Positions 18,679 to 27,811 are shown, numbered from the stretch's first letter. The stretch: 64,000 bases of DNA from Asanoa hainanensis (GCF_900188485.1 NZ_FZPH01000003.1:62001-126000), one strand, 5' to 3'. Program-made: numbers and translations. The notes: generated by a model not told the origin, from the letters alone.

Positions 18679-20352
18679 TCAGAAGCGTGCCGGCTCGCGG
18701 TATACGCCCCACTCGTCCTTGAGCACGCCGCAGATCTCGCCCAGCGTCGCCTCGACCCGCACGGCGTCCAGCATCGCGGGGATCATGTTGTCGTCGGTGC
18801 GGGCCACCTCGACCATCCGCTTGAGCGCGGCCTCGACGACCGCCTCGTCTCGTGCGGCCCGGCGGCGGCCGAGCAGCGCCTTCTGCTCGATCTCGACCTC
18901 GTGCGAGATGCGCAGGATCTCCAGCTCCTTGGCGGTGGTGGAGGTGTGCACGTTGACGCCGACGATCTTCTTCTCGCCCTTTTCGAGCGCGCGCTGGTAG
19001 GTGAAGGCCGAGTCGGCGATCGCGGCGGTGAACCAGCCGTCCTCGATGCCGCGCAGGATGCCCGAGGTGATCGTGCCGTCGGAGCCCAGCTCGCGGATCC
19101 GCTCGAAGATCTTCTCGGCCTCGGCCTCGATGGCGTCGGTGAGCGCCTCGACGTACCAGGAGCCGCCCAGCGGGTCGGCCACGTTGACCACGCCGGTCTC
19201 CTCCATCAGCACCTGCTGCGTGCGCAGGGCGATCTCGGCCGACTCGTCGGTGGGCAACGCCAGCGTCTCGTCGAGCGCGTTGGTGTGCAGCGAGTTGGTG
19301 CCGCCGAGCACCGCCGCCAGCGCCTCCACGGCCGTGCGGACGACGTTGTTGACCGGCTGCTGCGCGGTCAGCGAGACACCCGCCGTCTGGGTGTGGAAGC
19401 GCAACCACAGGGCGCGCTCGTCGGTGGCCCCGTAGACGTCGCGCAGCCAGCGCGCCCAGATGCGCCGGGCGGCGCGGAACTTGGCGATCTCCTCGAAGAA
19501 GTCGACGTGGGAGTCGAAGAAGAACGACAGGCCGGGCGCGAACGTGTTGACGTCGAGACCCCGGGACAGGCCGAGCTCGACGTAGCCGAAGCCGTCGGCG
19601 AGCGTGTACGCGAGCTCCTGCGCGGCGGTCGAGCCGGCCTCGCGGATGTGGTAGCCCGAGACCGACAGCGGCTTGTAGCGCGGGATCTCGCGGGCGCAGT
19701 ATTCCATCAGGTCGCCGATGAGGCGCAGGTGCGGCTCGGGCTCGAAGAGCCACTCCTTCTGCGCGATGTATTCCTTGAAGATGTCGGTCTGCAGCGTGCC
19801 GTCGAGCTTGCCCAGGTCGGCGCCCTGCCGCTCGGCGGCCACCAGGTACATGCAGAAGACCGGCACCGCGGGCCCCGAGATGGTCATCGAGGTGGTGACC
19901 GAGGCCAGGTCGATGCCGTCGAAGAGCACGTCCATGTCGGCGGCCGAGTCGATCGCCACGCCGCAGTGCCCGACCTCGCCCAGCGCCTGCGCGTCGTCGG
20001 AGTCGCGGCCCATCAGGGTCGGCATGTCGAACGCGACCGACAGCCCGCCGCCGCCGGCGCCGAGGATCAGCTTGTAGCGCTCGTTGGTCTGCTGCGCGTT
20101 GCCGAAGCCGGCGAACTGGCGGATCGTCCAGGTGCGGCCCCGATATCCGGTCGGATAGAGGCCACGGGTGTACGGGTATTCGCCCGGCCAACCGATCCGC
20201 TCGAACCCGGGCACGTCGGCGCCCTCGGGCGGGCCGTAGACCGGCTCGACCGGCATGCCGGAGAGCGTGGTGAAGTCGGCGTCGCGCTTGCGTGCGGCGT
20301 CGTAGCGGGCCTGCCAGCGCGCTCGCCCAGCAGCGATCTCCTCGGCGTCCAT
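18679..20352 (-). CDS. icmA: Acyl-CoA mutase large subunit, isobutyryl-CoA mutase type
   Basis: This 557-aa protein carries only the TIM-barrel acyl-CoA domain. The B12-binding domain must come from a small subunit not present in this window. Within the family, two residues set substrate choice: Tyr89 and Arg207 in methylmalonyl-CoA mutase become Phe80 and Gln198 in Streptomyces isobutyryl-CoA mutase. Here Phe80 (TIRQFAGFG) and Gln198 (KEYIAQKEW) occur at exactly those positions. The likely reaction is therefore reversible isobutyryl-CoA to n-butyryl-CoA, linking valine breakdown with butyryl- and ethylmalonyl-CoA. A TAGACT -10 element 6 bases before the ATG suggests a leaderless transcript, and a 14-bp motif shared with the epimerase promoter lies upstream. 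Other B12 mutases cannot be fully excluded. Confidence 0.85.
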   Translation of the reverse strand: MDAEEIAAGRARWQARYDAARKRDADFTTLSGMPVEPVYGPPEGADVPGFERIGWPGEYPYTRGLYPTGYRGRTWTIRQFAGFGNAQQTNERYKLILGAGGGGLSVAFDMPTLMGRDSDDAQALGEVGHCGVAIDSAADMDVLFDGIDLASVTTSMTISGPAVPVFCMYLVAAERQGADLGKLDGTLQTDIFKEYIAQKEWLFEPEPHLRLIGDLMEYCAREIPRYKPLSVSGYHIREAGSTAAQELAYTLADGFGYVELGLSRGLDVNTFAPGLSFFFDSHVDFFEEIAKFRAARRIWARWLRDVYGATDERALWLRFHTQTAGVSLTAQQPVNNVVRTAVEALAAVLGGTNSLHTNALDETLALPTDESAEIALRTQQVLMEETGVVNVADPLGGSWYVEALTDAIEAEAEKIFERIRELGSDGTITSGILRGIEDGWFTAAIADSAFTYQRALEKGEKKIVGVNVHTSTTAKELEILRISHEVEIEQKALLGRRRAARDEAVVEAALKRMVEVARTDDNMIPAMLDAVRVEATLGEICGVLKDEWGVYREPARF

Positions 20353-20358
20353 CGGGCC

Positions 20359-20390
20359 AGTCTAGATGGTTCGCCTGAACGATCGCTAAG
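20359..20390 (-). promoter_or_regulatory. icmA promoter with shared 14-bp motif
   Basis: On the minus strand CTTAGCGATCGTTC (20390-20377) is followed 12 bases later by TAGACT (20364-20359). Six bases then lead to the icmA ATG. The hexamer is at the right distance for a leaderless start. The 14-mer is repeated exactly at 27783-27796 and nearly so at 61949-61964. Its core (AGCGATCGTT) is an imperfect palindrome, as expected for a TetR-like operator. It overlaps the stop codon of the upstream Asp23 gene. Confidence 0.55.
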
Positions 20391-20919
20391 CCTCTGCTAC
20401 GTGTACGTCGTCAACCCTGATATTCACCTCGGTGACCTGGAGGCTGAGCATCTTCTCGACGGCGGAGATCACCTCGGCCCGGACAGCGTCGCTGACCGTC
20501 CGTACGACCTGCCCGTACTCGATGACGATGGTGATCTCGACCGTGGCCTGGTCGCCCTGCAGGCGCACCTGGACGCCCCGGTCGGTGTCGTCGGCGGCGT
20601 CGCCGAGCCCGACCCGCTCGCGCAGGCCGGCGAACACCCGGGCGACGTCGCCGCCAAGGTCGTGCACACCCGGCACGCCGCGAGCCGCGATCCCGGCGAT
20701 CTTCTCGACCACCTCGTCGGCGATCGTGGTCGCGCCGCGCTCGGCGACCAGTGAGCCCTCGTTGCGCAGGCGTTCGACGACCGCCGACGCGACCCGGCCG
20801 GACGCCGCGGTGGCGCGCTCGACCACCTCACCGATCGCGCCGCCGTCGCCGTTGCTCTCCGGTCGTTGCGCGGGCACGTGCACCTGGGCTGCCGCCTCCG
20901 GGGCGGGAGTGTCGGTCAT
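20386..20919 (-). CDS. Asp23/Gls24 family envelope stress-response protein
   Basis: This protein is about 177 aa. ATG 20919 is preferred to an upstream TTG at 20946. After a disordered N-terminal 30 residues, the core (GSLVAERGATTIADEVVEKI, AARGVPGVHDL, VTVEITIVIEYG-like strands, VTEVNIRVDDVHV) matches the Asp23/Gls24 (DUF322) fold. Staphylococcal Asp23 is a membrane-associated protein linked to cell-wall stress. Actinobacterial members are usually uncharacterised. There is no transmembrane segment, so membrane attachment would need a partner. It lies between the two ABC modules, directly upstream of icmA and 32 bp downstream of an ABC ATPase gene. Co-transcription with the ABC genes is possible. 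Confidence 0.85.
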   Translation of the reverse strand: MTDTPAPEAAAQVHVPAQRPESNGDGGAIGEVVERATAASGRVASAVVERLRNEGSLVAERGATTIADEVVEKIAGIAARGVPGVHDLGGDVARVFAGLRERVGLGDAADDTDRGVQVRLQGDQATVEITIVIEYGQVVRTVSDAVRAEVISAVEKMLSLQVTEVNIRVDDVHVAEA

Positions 20920-20951
20920 GGCCGGCACCCTAGCCCCGTGCGGCAAACGTG

Positions 20952-21626
20952 TCAGCCGGCCGCGAGGGCAGGTCCGCGCACCAGTTCGGCCCGCCCGTCG
21001 ACGAGGTGCAGCTCCGCGTCACACGCGGCGGCCGCCTCCGGGTCGTGAGTCGCGAACACGACGGCCGCGCCCCGGAACGCCTCCTCCCGCAGCAGGTCGA
21101 TGACCTTCTGCCGGTTGGTCGCGTCGAGCTCGCTGGTGACCTCGTCGGCCAGCACCACGTCGCCGTGCAGCGCCAGCCCGCGGGCGATCGCGGTGCGCTG
21201 CTGCTGGCCGCCGGACAGCTCCTCGACGAGCTGGTCTGCCTGCCCGGACAGGCCCAGCCGCTCCAGGGCCTCCGCGGTGCGCCGGCGCGCCTCGGGCGGC
21301 GTGACGCCACCGGCGATGAGGGCGACCTGCACGTTCTCGGCGGCGGTCAGGATCGCGGCCAGCCCGTTGTCCTGCGGCACCAGCACGATCTGCTGGGCCA
21401 CCGCGAAGTCGCGGTCGCGGATCGCCTCGCCGTCGACGGTCACGCCGCCCGCCGACGGGCGCAACAGCCCGGCCATGGTCCACAGCAGGGTGGTCTTGCC
21501 GGCTCCGGACGGGCCGGTCACGGCCAGCACCTGCCCCGGCGTCGCGAGCGCGGAGACGCCGGCCAGCACCGGATCGCCCGCGCCGTACGCGACGGTCACC
21601 TCGTCGACGACGATGGTCCTGCTCAT
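20952..21626 (-). CDS. ABC transporter ATPase (module B, second ATPase)
   Basis: This is a short ATPase of 224 aa with all standard motifs: Walker A GPSGAGKTT (38-46), signature LSGGQQQR, Walker B VVLADEV (Val in place of the usual Pro after the Glu) and the switch His in ATHDPEA. Unlike the other two ATPases of this region, it has a canonical signature and no AbrB-like tail. Its ATG overlaps the stop of the preceding ATPase gene (ATGA). Two ATPases beside a single two-domain permease suggests either a heterodimeric ATPase pair with one degenerate site or a second, unlinked permease such as those of module A. Confidence 0.9.
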   Translation of the reverse strand: MSRTIVVDEVTVAYGAGDPVLAGVSALATPGQVLAVTGPSGAGKTTLLWTMAGLLRPSAGGVTVDGEAIRDRDFAVAQQIVLVPQDNGLAAILTAAENVQVALIAGGVTPPEARRRTAEALERLGLSGQADQLVEELSGGQQQRTAIARGLALHGDVVLADEVTSELDATNRQKVIDLLREEAFRGAAVVFATHDPEAAAACDAELHLVDGRAELVRGPALAAG

Positions 21627-22501
21627 CGGTTTCCCCCTTCGAGCGCCGGTACGAGCCGGATGGTGCCGTCGGCGTCAGACGCGATCTTGACAAGCGTTCC
21701 CGGCGGCAGCCGGTCGAGCAACTCCGTCGGAAGGTGCACGCTACCGTCGCGCCCCACCACGGAGTAGTCCTCTCCGCGCCGGCCCTCGGCACCGACCCGG
21801 CCGTCGCGGATGGTCACGGTGCGGCCGAGCGCCGCGCCGACCTCGATGTCGTGGGTGACCACCACGACCGTGGTGCCGGCCGCGTGCAGTTGGTGCAGCA
21901 CCGCCAGCACCTCGTCACGCGAGTGCTCGTCGAGCTGGTTGGTCGGCTCGTCGAGCAGCAGCAGGCCCGGCCGGGCGGCGAGGGCCACCGCGAACGCCAG
22001 CCGTTGCCGCTCCCCCGGTGCCAGCTCGCGCGGCACCGCGCGGCGCCGGGCGAGCAGGCCCACGTCGTCGAGGATCACCGCCGGGTCCGGCGGGCGCCGG
22101 CCGTGGCTCCGCGCCGCCCGCTGGGCGAACCGCACGTTCTGCTCGCAGGTCAGGTACGGCAGCAGGTTGCGCGCACTGCCCTGGAGCGAGACGCCGACGT
22201 CGACCGCCCGCAGCCGCTGCACCTCGGCCGGGCCGGCCCGGACCAGGTCGAGCTCGCCGACGTGGAGCCGGCCGGCCGAGGGCCGCAGCACGCCGGACAT
22301 CAGCGACAGCAGCGTGGACTTGCCCGCGCCGGACGGCCCGACCAGCGCGACCGACTCACCCGGCGCGATGTCGAGGTCGACGCCGGCCAGCGCGACCACG
22401 TCGTACCCCTCCAGCCGGTAGATCAGGACCACACCCCGGCAGGTGACGCCGAGCGGGACGAAGCCCACCTCGGCGTCCAGCGTGTCGACCCGCGCGCTCA
22501 T
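21623..22501 (-). CDS. ABC transporter ATPase with AbrB-like C-terminal tail (module B, first ATPase)
   Basis: The product is 292 aa. ATG 22501 overlaps the permease stop (ATGA), and longer frames upstream are shadows. Walker A is GPSGAGKS (55-62), Walker B LLLLDEP (180-186) and switch His217. The signature is LAPGERQR (160-167) in place of LSGGQ-QR, the same deviation seen in the paralogue at 17746-18612. Residues 246-286 (YSVVGRDGSVHLPTELLDRL, then PPGTLVKI and DGTIRLVP) form an AbrB-like tail. It is probably the energising subunit of permease B together with the canonical ATPase encoded next to it. Confidence 0.9.
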   Translation of the reverse strand: MSARVDTLDAEVGFVPLGVTCRGVVLIYRLEGYDVVALAGVDLDIAPGESVALVGPSGAGKSTLLSLMSGVLRPSAGRLHVGELDLVRAGPAEVQRLRAVDVGVSLQGSARNLLPYLTCEQNVRFAQRAARSHGRRPPDPAVILDDVGLLARRRAVPRELAPGERQRLAFAVALAARPGLLLLDEPTNQLDEHSRDEVLAVLHQLHAAGTTVVVVTHDIEVGAALGRTVTIRDGRVGAEGRRGEDYSVVGRDGSVHLPTELLDRLPPGTLVKIASDADGTIRLVPALEGGNR

Positions 22502-25500
22502 CGCGCCCCTCCCCGCACTCGACGCAGCACCAGACCCGCGCCCACGAGCGCGACCAGCAGGAACAACAACGAGCCGAGCAGCCACCAACCGCCCAGCCGG
22601 TACGCCTGGTCGCCTCCGTCGATCGAGACCAGGGCGATCGCGGGCAGCACCAGGGCCGCACCGCCGACGCCGGCCACGATCCCGGCGACGACCGGATAGC
22701 CCAGGACCATCAGGTTCTCCCGGTTGGCCATGCCGCGCAGGGCCCGGGCCGGCACGCCGGTCAGCCGGAGCCCGCGGGCCTGCTCGCGGCGCCACGGGGC
22801 GGTGATGCCCGCGTCGAGCACCAGCGCGAGCAGGGCGAGCAACAGCGCGACCAGCCCGGAGAACAGGTAGAGCCGCAGGGCCAGCGCCGGCGCGGCCCGG
22901 CCGAGCTGGGTCATCTGCTGCGACCAGTTCTCCGTGCGCACGACCGGTATGCCCTCGGCGGCCAGCCGCGCGCCCAGGTCGGCGGGCGCCGCGTCGGTCG
23001 CCCAGACCTCGAAGGTCATCTGGTCGGTGTTGAGCCCGGCGGAGCGTTCGGCCCGGTCCACCATCGCGGGACCGTCGAAGAGCAGCGCGTGGTCGCCGCC
23101 GCGCGGCACCAGGTCGACGTGGTCGACGACGTGCACCGGGTCCGGCGCCTTGCCGAGCAGCGGGAAGGTGAAGCTGCCCGCCTCGGGGTCGTCGGCCGGC
23201 GCCGGACCCGCCAGCACGACCGGCGCCTGCGCCGCCACGTCGCCGTACTGCGCGACGATGTCCATGCTGCTCGCGCCGGTCACGTCGAGGGTGAGCCCGC
23301 TGTCGTCGGTGCTGATGTCCATCGTCTGGGTCGCCGGCAGGGGTTCGGTCGGGCGCCAGGCGCCGGGCACGCTCAGCGCCGCGTCGAGCGGGGTGCCACC
23401 GAGCTCCAGGCTTTCGATGGTGACCGTCGCGGCACCTGGCGCGTTGTCACCCGGGTAGCGCCGCACCTGCAGCCCGAGCAGCCGGCAGCCGGCCGGGGCG
23501 CAGGTCAGGTCGCCCGCGTACGTGGCGGACCCGGACTTGAGGGGGCCGAGGTAGATCGAGCGCGGCGGGGCGCCGGGCTCGCCGACCACCATGCCGAGGC
23601 TCATCGGGCGCTGCTGCTGGAGCGCGCGTACGGTCGCCCGCACCTCGACCCGGCCCGTCTTCAGCTGCACGGTCGGCGCGCTGGCGTCGTCGAGGCTCTT
23701 GGCCACCTCGGCGACCTGCGCGGCCGACTTGTCAGGCCAGCGACTGACCGCCAGCATCCGCTCGGTGTCGAGCCCGATCAGGTCGACGTAGTCGAGGTTG
23801 TAGCTCTGCTTGACCCGGGTGACCGCCATCGCGAGCTTGCCGGACGGGTCGATCCGCTCGACCGCGGCCCGCACCTGGTTGGGCTCGGTGGCGTTGACGA
23901 CGTACACCCGGTCGGCGCCGATCTCGGCGTTGGCGGTGCGCAGCCGGTTCGCCGAGGACACGTCCCAGATGGTCGCGGCGAAGGTCAGCAGCGCCAGCGC
24001 CACCGTCAGCACGGCGACCAGCCGGGCACTCTCCGGCCGGCGGCCGACCTGGGCGGCGGCCAGCAGCGCGGGCAGCCGGCCCCGGCGGATCGCCCTCGGC
24101 AGGCGGCGACGGGCGACCAGGCCGAGCAGCCGGGCGGTGAGCAGGCCGGCGAGCAGGGCGATCAGCGCCGGCGCCGCGTAGCCCAGCGTCGCGCTCTGTC
24201 CCTCGCTGCCGACCAGGAGCTGGTAGAGGGCGGCGAGCGCGAGCGCCGCGACGATCGCCTCGACCACCAGCGCGCTCCGCTTGGACCGGTGCGGCACCCG
24301 GCGCAGCAGCGCGCCGATGTTCGCCCGCACGGTCTCCCGGGCGCCGAGGACGGCGGCGGCCACGGCCCCGAACAGTGCGCCGAGACCCACGAGCAAGGCC
24401 GGCCAGCCGATCTGGACGTCGACGCCCGGCGCCAGGAAGGCCCCGGCGGCGAGGTTGGTCAGCCCGATGCCGAGCAGCAGGCCGAGCGGCGCGGCCAGGG
24501 CGATCAGCAGCAACGGCTCACCGACCGCGAACCGGGTGATCCCGCCGAGGCTGAGCCCGCGCAGCTTGCCGACCGCGATCTCCGCCCGCCGGTCGTCGGT
24601 GACGGCCGCGACCACCAGGAACAGCACGAACCAGCAGAGGAGAACCAGCGGCAGCGCGACCGTCGGCACCGCGGCGGTGATGGCCGAGCGCTGCCGGTCG
24701 GCGTTCCGCAGGCTGTCCAGAAGGCCGATGTTGAACGCGACGTCCTCGATCGAGTTGGCCGCGCTCAGGGCGTTGAGCTCGCGGAGCAGCTCGGGCACGT
24801 CACCGAGCCGGACCTTCTCGGGTACGAGCGGGTACTCGATGGAGGCCACCGGACGACCGAGCGGGATGCTCAGCACGGTGCTCTCGGTGCCGGTGAACAG
24901 CTCGTCGACGATCTTCGTGCCGTCGCCGTACTCGTTGAACTCCGAGCCGCCGAAGAAGCCGGTGGTCTCCCAGTACGGGTCGGTCGGGTCGCCGATCCGG
25001 TAGATGCCCACCACCGGGAAGCTGGGGTTCACCGGTGGGGGCGCCCCGAGCGTGGTGCGCGAGCTCCCGCCGGTCGCCGGCAACTTCACCAGGTCGCCCA
25101 GGTGCACGTCGATCCGCTCGACCGTCCGGTCGCTGATCATCAGCTCGTTCGCGCCCGGGCACCGCCCCTCGACGATCGTGAGGTGCTCGCAGGCGCCCGG
25201 ACGGAAGACGATCCGGCCCCGGCTCTTCTGCTTGATGGCGGGGTCGACGCTGTCGGCGATGGTGTCCTGGGGACTGCCGAGGACGGAGGCCACGATCGGC
25301 GTGGCCTTCAGCCGATCGTCGACCTTCGTCGACATGTCCTCGAGCTCCGTGCTGCGCGCCGTCAACCCCGCCACGATCGGCGGCGGGGCCGCGACCGTGT
25401 CGGTCAGCACCGACTGCGCGGCAGCCCTCGAATACAGCGGCACGAGCACGGCGGCCGCGATGGCGACCGTCGACAGCAGGACGACGAGGGTCGACCGGCC

Positions 25501-25545
25501 AAACCGTGATCGGATGCCGCGCAGAGTCACGATCAGACCGGACAC
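22498..25545 (-). CDS. FtsX-like ABC transporter permease (module B)
   Basis: This membrane protein is about 1015 aa. The start is GTG 25545, because GGAGGTG lies 5-6 bases upstream and the first membrane helix (TLVVLLSTVAIAAAVLVPLY) follows about 17 residues later. Further helix clusters lie at about 285-480 and near the C-terminus, with two large extracytoplasmic regions between. The layout and several segments (for example the VGRRPESARLVAVLTVALALL helix region against RRPGTHRVFALLVIAVALL in permease A1) show it is a paralogue of the module A permeases. It heads a tightly overlapped permease-ATPase-ATPase operon. The substrate is unknown. Confidence 0.88.
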   Translation of the reverse strand: MSGLIVTLRGIRSRFGRSTLVVLLSTVAIAAAVLVPLYSRAAAQSVLTDTVAAPPPIVAGLTARSTELEDMSTKVDDRLKATPIVASVLGSPQDTIADSVDPAIKQKSRGRIVFRPGACEHLTIVEGRCPGANELMISDRTVERIDVHLGDLVKLPATGGSSRTTLGAPPPVNPSFPVVGIYRIGDPTDPYWETTGFFGGSEFNEYGDGTKIVDELFTGTESTVLSIPLGRPVASIEYPLVPEKVRLGDVPELLRELNALSAANSIEDVAFNIGLLDSLRNADRQRSAITAAVPTVALPLVLLCWFVLFLVVAAVTDDRRAEIAVGKLRGLSLGGITRFAVGEPLLLIALAAPLGLLLGIGLTNLAAGAFLAPGVDVQIGWPALLVGLGALFGAVAAAVLGARETVRANIGALLRRVPHRSKRSALVVEAIVAALALAALYQLLVGSEGQSATLGYAAPALIALLAGLLTARLLGLVARRRLPRAIRRGRLPALLAAAQVGRRPESARLVAVLTVALALLTFAATIWDVSSANRLRTANAEIGADRVYVVNATEPNQVRAAVERIDPSGKLAMAVTRVKQSYNLDYVDLIGLDTERMLAVSRWPDKSAAQVAEVAKSLDDASAPTVQLKTGRVEVRATVRALQQQRPMSLGMVVGEPGAPPRSIYLGPLKSGSATYAGDLTCAPAGCRLLGLQVRRYPGDNAPGAATVTIESLELGGTPLDAALSVPGAWRPTEPLPATQTMDISTDDSGLTLDVTGASSMDIVAQYGDVAAQAPVVLAGPAPADDPEAGSFTFPLLGKAPDPVHVVDHVDLVPRGGDHALLFDGPAMVDRAERSAGLNTDQMTFEVWATDAAPADLGARLAAEGIPVVRTENWSQQMTQLGRAAPALALRLYLFSGLVALLLALLALVLDAGITAPWRREQARGLRLTGVPARALRGMANRENLMVLGYPVVAGIVAGVGGAALVLPAIALVSIDGGDQAYRLGGWWLLGSLLFLLVALVGAGLVLRRVRGGAR

Positions 25546-25593
25546 TGGCTCACCTCCGGGGAACGTAACGCGCCACGTCACCCCGAAGGTTGC

Positions 25594-26565
25594 CTAGTTT
25601 TCGATCTCCAAAGTCGCGAGCAGCCGGTCGGCCGCGGCATATGGGGACAGTTCGCCTGCGGCCACCGCCGCGGCCAGCTCGCCGAGCGTCGTACCCTCGC
25701 GGAAAGAGGCCATCCGGGCCCGCAGCGCGCCCAGCGTGATCGCCTCGACCTCGGCGGCGGCCCGCTTCTCCCGACGGCGGCGCAGCTCGCCGTGCTCGAC
25801 CAGCCAGGCCCGGTGCTTGTCGACCGCGGCGACGATGTCGGAGATGCCCTCGGCCTTGCTGGCCACCGCGCGCACCACCTGCGGCCGCCACTCCCCCGGA
25901 CCACGCTCGCCCAGGCCGATCATGCCCTGGATGTCCCGGTAGGTGTTGTCCGCGCCGTCCCGGTCCGCCTTGTTGACGACGAACACGTCGGCGATCTCCA
26001 GGATGCCGGCCTTGACCGCCTGGATCGCGTCGCCCATGCCGGGCGCCAGCAGCACCAGTGTGGTGTCGGCCAGCGAGGCGACCTCCACCTCGGCCTGCCC
26101 GACACCGACGGTCTCGACCAGCACCACGTCGCAGCCGGCGCCCTCCAGCACCCGGACGGCCTGTGGCGTGGCAGCGCCGAGGCCGCCGAGGTGGCCGCGG
26201 GACGACATCGACCGGATGTAGACACCCGGGTCGGTCGCGTGGTCCTGCATCCGCACCCGGTCGCCGAGGATCGCGCCGCCGGTGAACGGGCTGGACGGGT
26301 CGACCGCCAGCACGCCCACCCGGTGCCCCTGCTTGCGCAACTGCCGGACCAGCTCGTTGGTGGTCGTCGACTTGCCGACGCCGGGCGACCCGGTCAGGCC
26401 GATGACCTGGGCCTGGCCGGTGTGCGGGGCCAGCGCGGCGGCGATCTCGGGCAGCAGCTCGTCGCCGTTCTCCACCAGGGTGATCAGCCGCGCGACGGCG
26501 CGGTGGTCACCCTCCCGGGCCAGCGCGACCAGCTCGGGAACGCTTCGGCTGCGCCGAACCGTCAT
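25594..26565 (-). CDS. meaB: Methylmalonyl/isobutyryl-CoA mutase-associated G-protein chaperone MeaB
   Basis: MeaB-type GTPases gate adenosylcobalamin loading into B12-dependent acyl-CoA mutases and protect them from inactivation. The 323-aa product has P-loop GSPGVGKST, the [18 protein letters not shown] block (switch region), [12 protein letters not shown] and the guanine-specificity motif NKAD. The ATG at 26565 overlaps the thiolase stop (ATGA), showing translational coupling. The nearest mutase gene in the window is icmA, about 5 kb downstream on the same strand, and it is the most likely client. A methylmalonyl-CoA mutase elsewhere in the genome could also be served. Confidence 0.93.
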   Translation of the reverse strand: MTVRRSRSVPELVALAREGDHRAVARLITLVENGDELLPEIAAALAPHTGQAQVIGLTGSPGVGKSTTTNELVRQLRKQGHRVGVLAVDPSSPFTGGAILGDRVRMQDHATDPGVYIRSMSSRGHLGGLGAATPQAVRVLEGAGCDVVLVETVGVGQAEVEVASLADTTLVLLAPGMGDAIQAVKAGILEIADVFVVNKADRDGADNTYRDIQGMIGLGERGPGEWRPQVVRAVASKAEGISDIVAAVDKHRAWLVEHGELRRRREKRAAAEVEAITLGALRARMASFREGTTLGELAAAVAAGELSPYAAADRLLATLEIEN

Positions 26566-27746
26566 GCCTTGGGGACGGAGATGATGAGGGCGTCGCCTTG
26601 GCCGCCCCCGCCGCACAGGGCCGCGGCCCCAACCCCGCCGCCGCGCCGCTTGAGCTCCAGCGCGAGGGTGAGCGCCAGCCGGGCGCCGCTCATGCCGATC
26701 GGGTGGCCGAGCGCGATGGCGCCGCCGTTGACGTTGACGATCTCGTCGGTGACACCGAGATCGCGCATCGACTGGATGCCGACCTGGGCGAACGCCTCGT
26801 TGATCTCGATCAGGTCGAGGTCAGCGGCGGTGAGACCCTGCTTGGCCAGCGCCTTCTTGATCGCGTTGGACGGCTGCGAGTGCAGCGAGTTGTCGGGGCC
26901 GGCCACCATGCCGTGCGCACCGATCTCGGCGAGCCAGGCCAGGCCCAGCTCCTCGGCCTTGGCCTTGCTCATCACGACCACCGCGGCGGCGCCGTCGGAG
27001 ATCGGCGAGGAGCTGCCGGCGGTGATCGTGCCGTCGGCGGTGAAGGCGGGGCGGAGCTTGCCCAGCGACTCGGCGGTCGAGTCGGGCCGGATGCCCTCGT
27101 CCTCGCTGATCACGATCGGCTCGCCCCGGCGCTGCGGCACCTCGATCGGCACGATCTCCTCGGCCAGGAAGCCGTTCTTCTGCGCGGCCGCGGCCCGCTG
27201 GTGGCTGCGGGCGGCGAACTCGTCCTGCTCGGCCCGGCCGATGCCCAGCTTCGTGCCCAGCCGCTCGGTCGACTCGCCCATGCTGATCTGGTCGAAGGCG
27301 TCGGTGAGCCCGTCGAGCGCCATGTGGTCCTTGACCGTGACGTCGCCGTATTTGTAGCCCCCACGCTGGCCGAGCATCAGGTGCGGCGCGTTGGTCATCG
27401 ACTCCATGCCGCCGGCCACCACGATCTCCGCCTCGCCCGCCCGGATGAGCTGGTCGGCGAGGGCGATCGCGTCGAGGCCGGAGAGGCAGACCTTGTTGAT
27501 GGTCAGCGCCGGCACCGACATCGGGATGCCCGCCGCGACGGCGGCCTGGCGGGCGGGGATCTGCCCGGAGCCGGCCTGGAGCACCTGGCCCATGATCACG
27601 TAGTCGACCCGGTCGGGCGCCACGCCGGCGCGCTCCAGCGCCGCCTTGATGGCGAACCCACCCAGTTTGGTCGCCGGGAAGTCCTTGAGGTTGCCCAACA
27701 GTCGGCCCATCGGCGTGCGGGCGCCGCCAACGATCACGCTCGTCAT
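26562..27746 (-). CDS. Acetyl-CoA C-acetyltransferase (thiolase)
   Basis: This thiolase condenses two acetyl-CoA to acetoacetyl-CoA, or cleaves 3-ketoacyl-CoA. The product has the normal thiolase length of 394 aa. The acyl-accepting Cys87 lies in [10 protein letters not shown]. The C-terminal catalytic motifs are [10 protein letters not shown] (His) and CGGGGQGDA (Cys). An AGAGG ribosome site precedes the ATG at 27746. The gene is divergent from the epimerase gene across a 65-bp region that holds the shared 14-bp motif, and it is translationally coupled to meaB. Context with Ccr and 3-hydroxyacyl-CoA dehydrogenase supports a role in making or breaking C4-CoA. Confidence 0.93.
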   Translation of the reverse strand: MTSVIVGGARTPMGRLLGNLKDFPATKLGGFAIKAALERAGVAPDRVDYVIMGQVLQAGSGQIPARQAAVAAGIPMSVPALTINKVCLSGLDAIALADQLIRAGEAEIVVAGGMESMTNAPHLMLGQRGGYKYGDVTVKDHMALDGLTDAFDQISMGESTERLGTKLGIGRAEQDEFAARSHQRAAAAQKNGFLAEEIVPIEVPQRRGEPIVISEDEGIRPDSTAESLGKLRPAFTADGTITAGSSSPISDGAAAVVVMSKAKAEELGLAWLAEIGAHGMVAGPDNSLHSQPSNAIKKALAKQGLTAADLDLIEINEAFAQVGIQSMRDLGVTDEIVNVNGGAIALGHPIGMSGARLALTLALELKRRGGGVGAAALCGGGGQGDALIISVPKA

Positions 27747-27782
27747 GTCGTTTACCTCTCAGAACGGGTGTCGACCGGTCAC

Positions 27783-27805
27783 CTTAGCGATCGTTCGGCC
27801 AGAAT
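27783..27805 (+). promoter_or_regulatory. Divergent thiolase/epimerase control region with shared 14-bp motif
   Basis: CTTAGCGATCGTTC at 27783-27796 is identical to the motif upstream of icmA. It is followed after 3 bases by CAGAAT (27800-27805), which lies 6 bases before the epimerase ATG, so a leaderless epimerase transcript is likely. The site is also 37 bases from the thiolase start and could control both directions. Confidence 0.55.
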
Positions 27806-27811
27806 ATCGCC

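Noticed and set aside
18679-20352. Standard methylmalonyl-CoA mutase
   Set aside because: Tyr89 and Arg207 of true methylmalonyl-CoA mutase are Phe80 and Gln198 here, and the B12 domain is absent, so the ICM type fits better.
17437-20754. Very long plus-strand open frame over the ABC ATPase and icmA genes
   Set aside because: It is the antisense of two well-supported genes, is rich in Arg, Gly, Asp and His with no domain, and has no credible start. This is the usual antisense shadow of GC-rich coding DNA.
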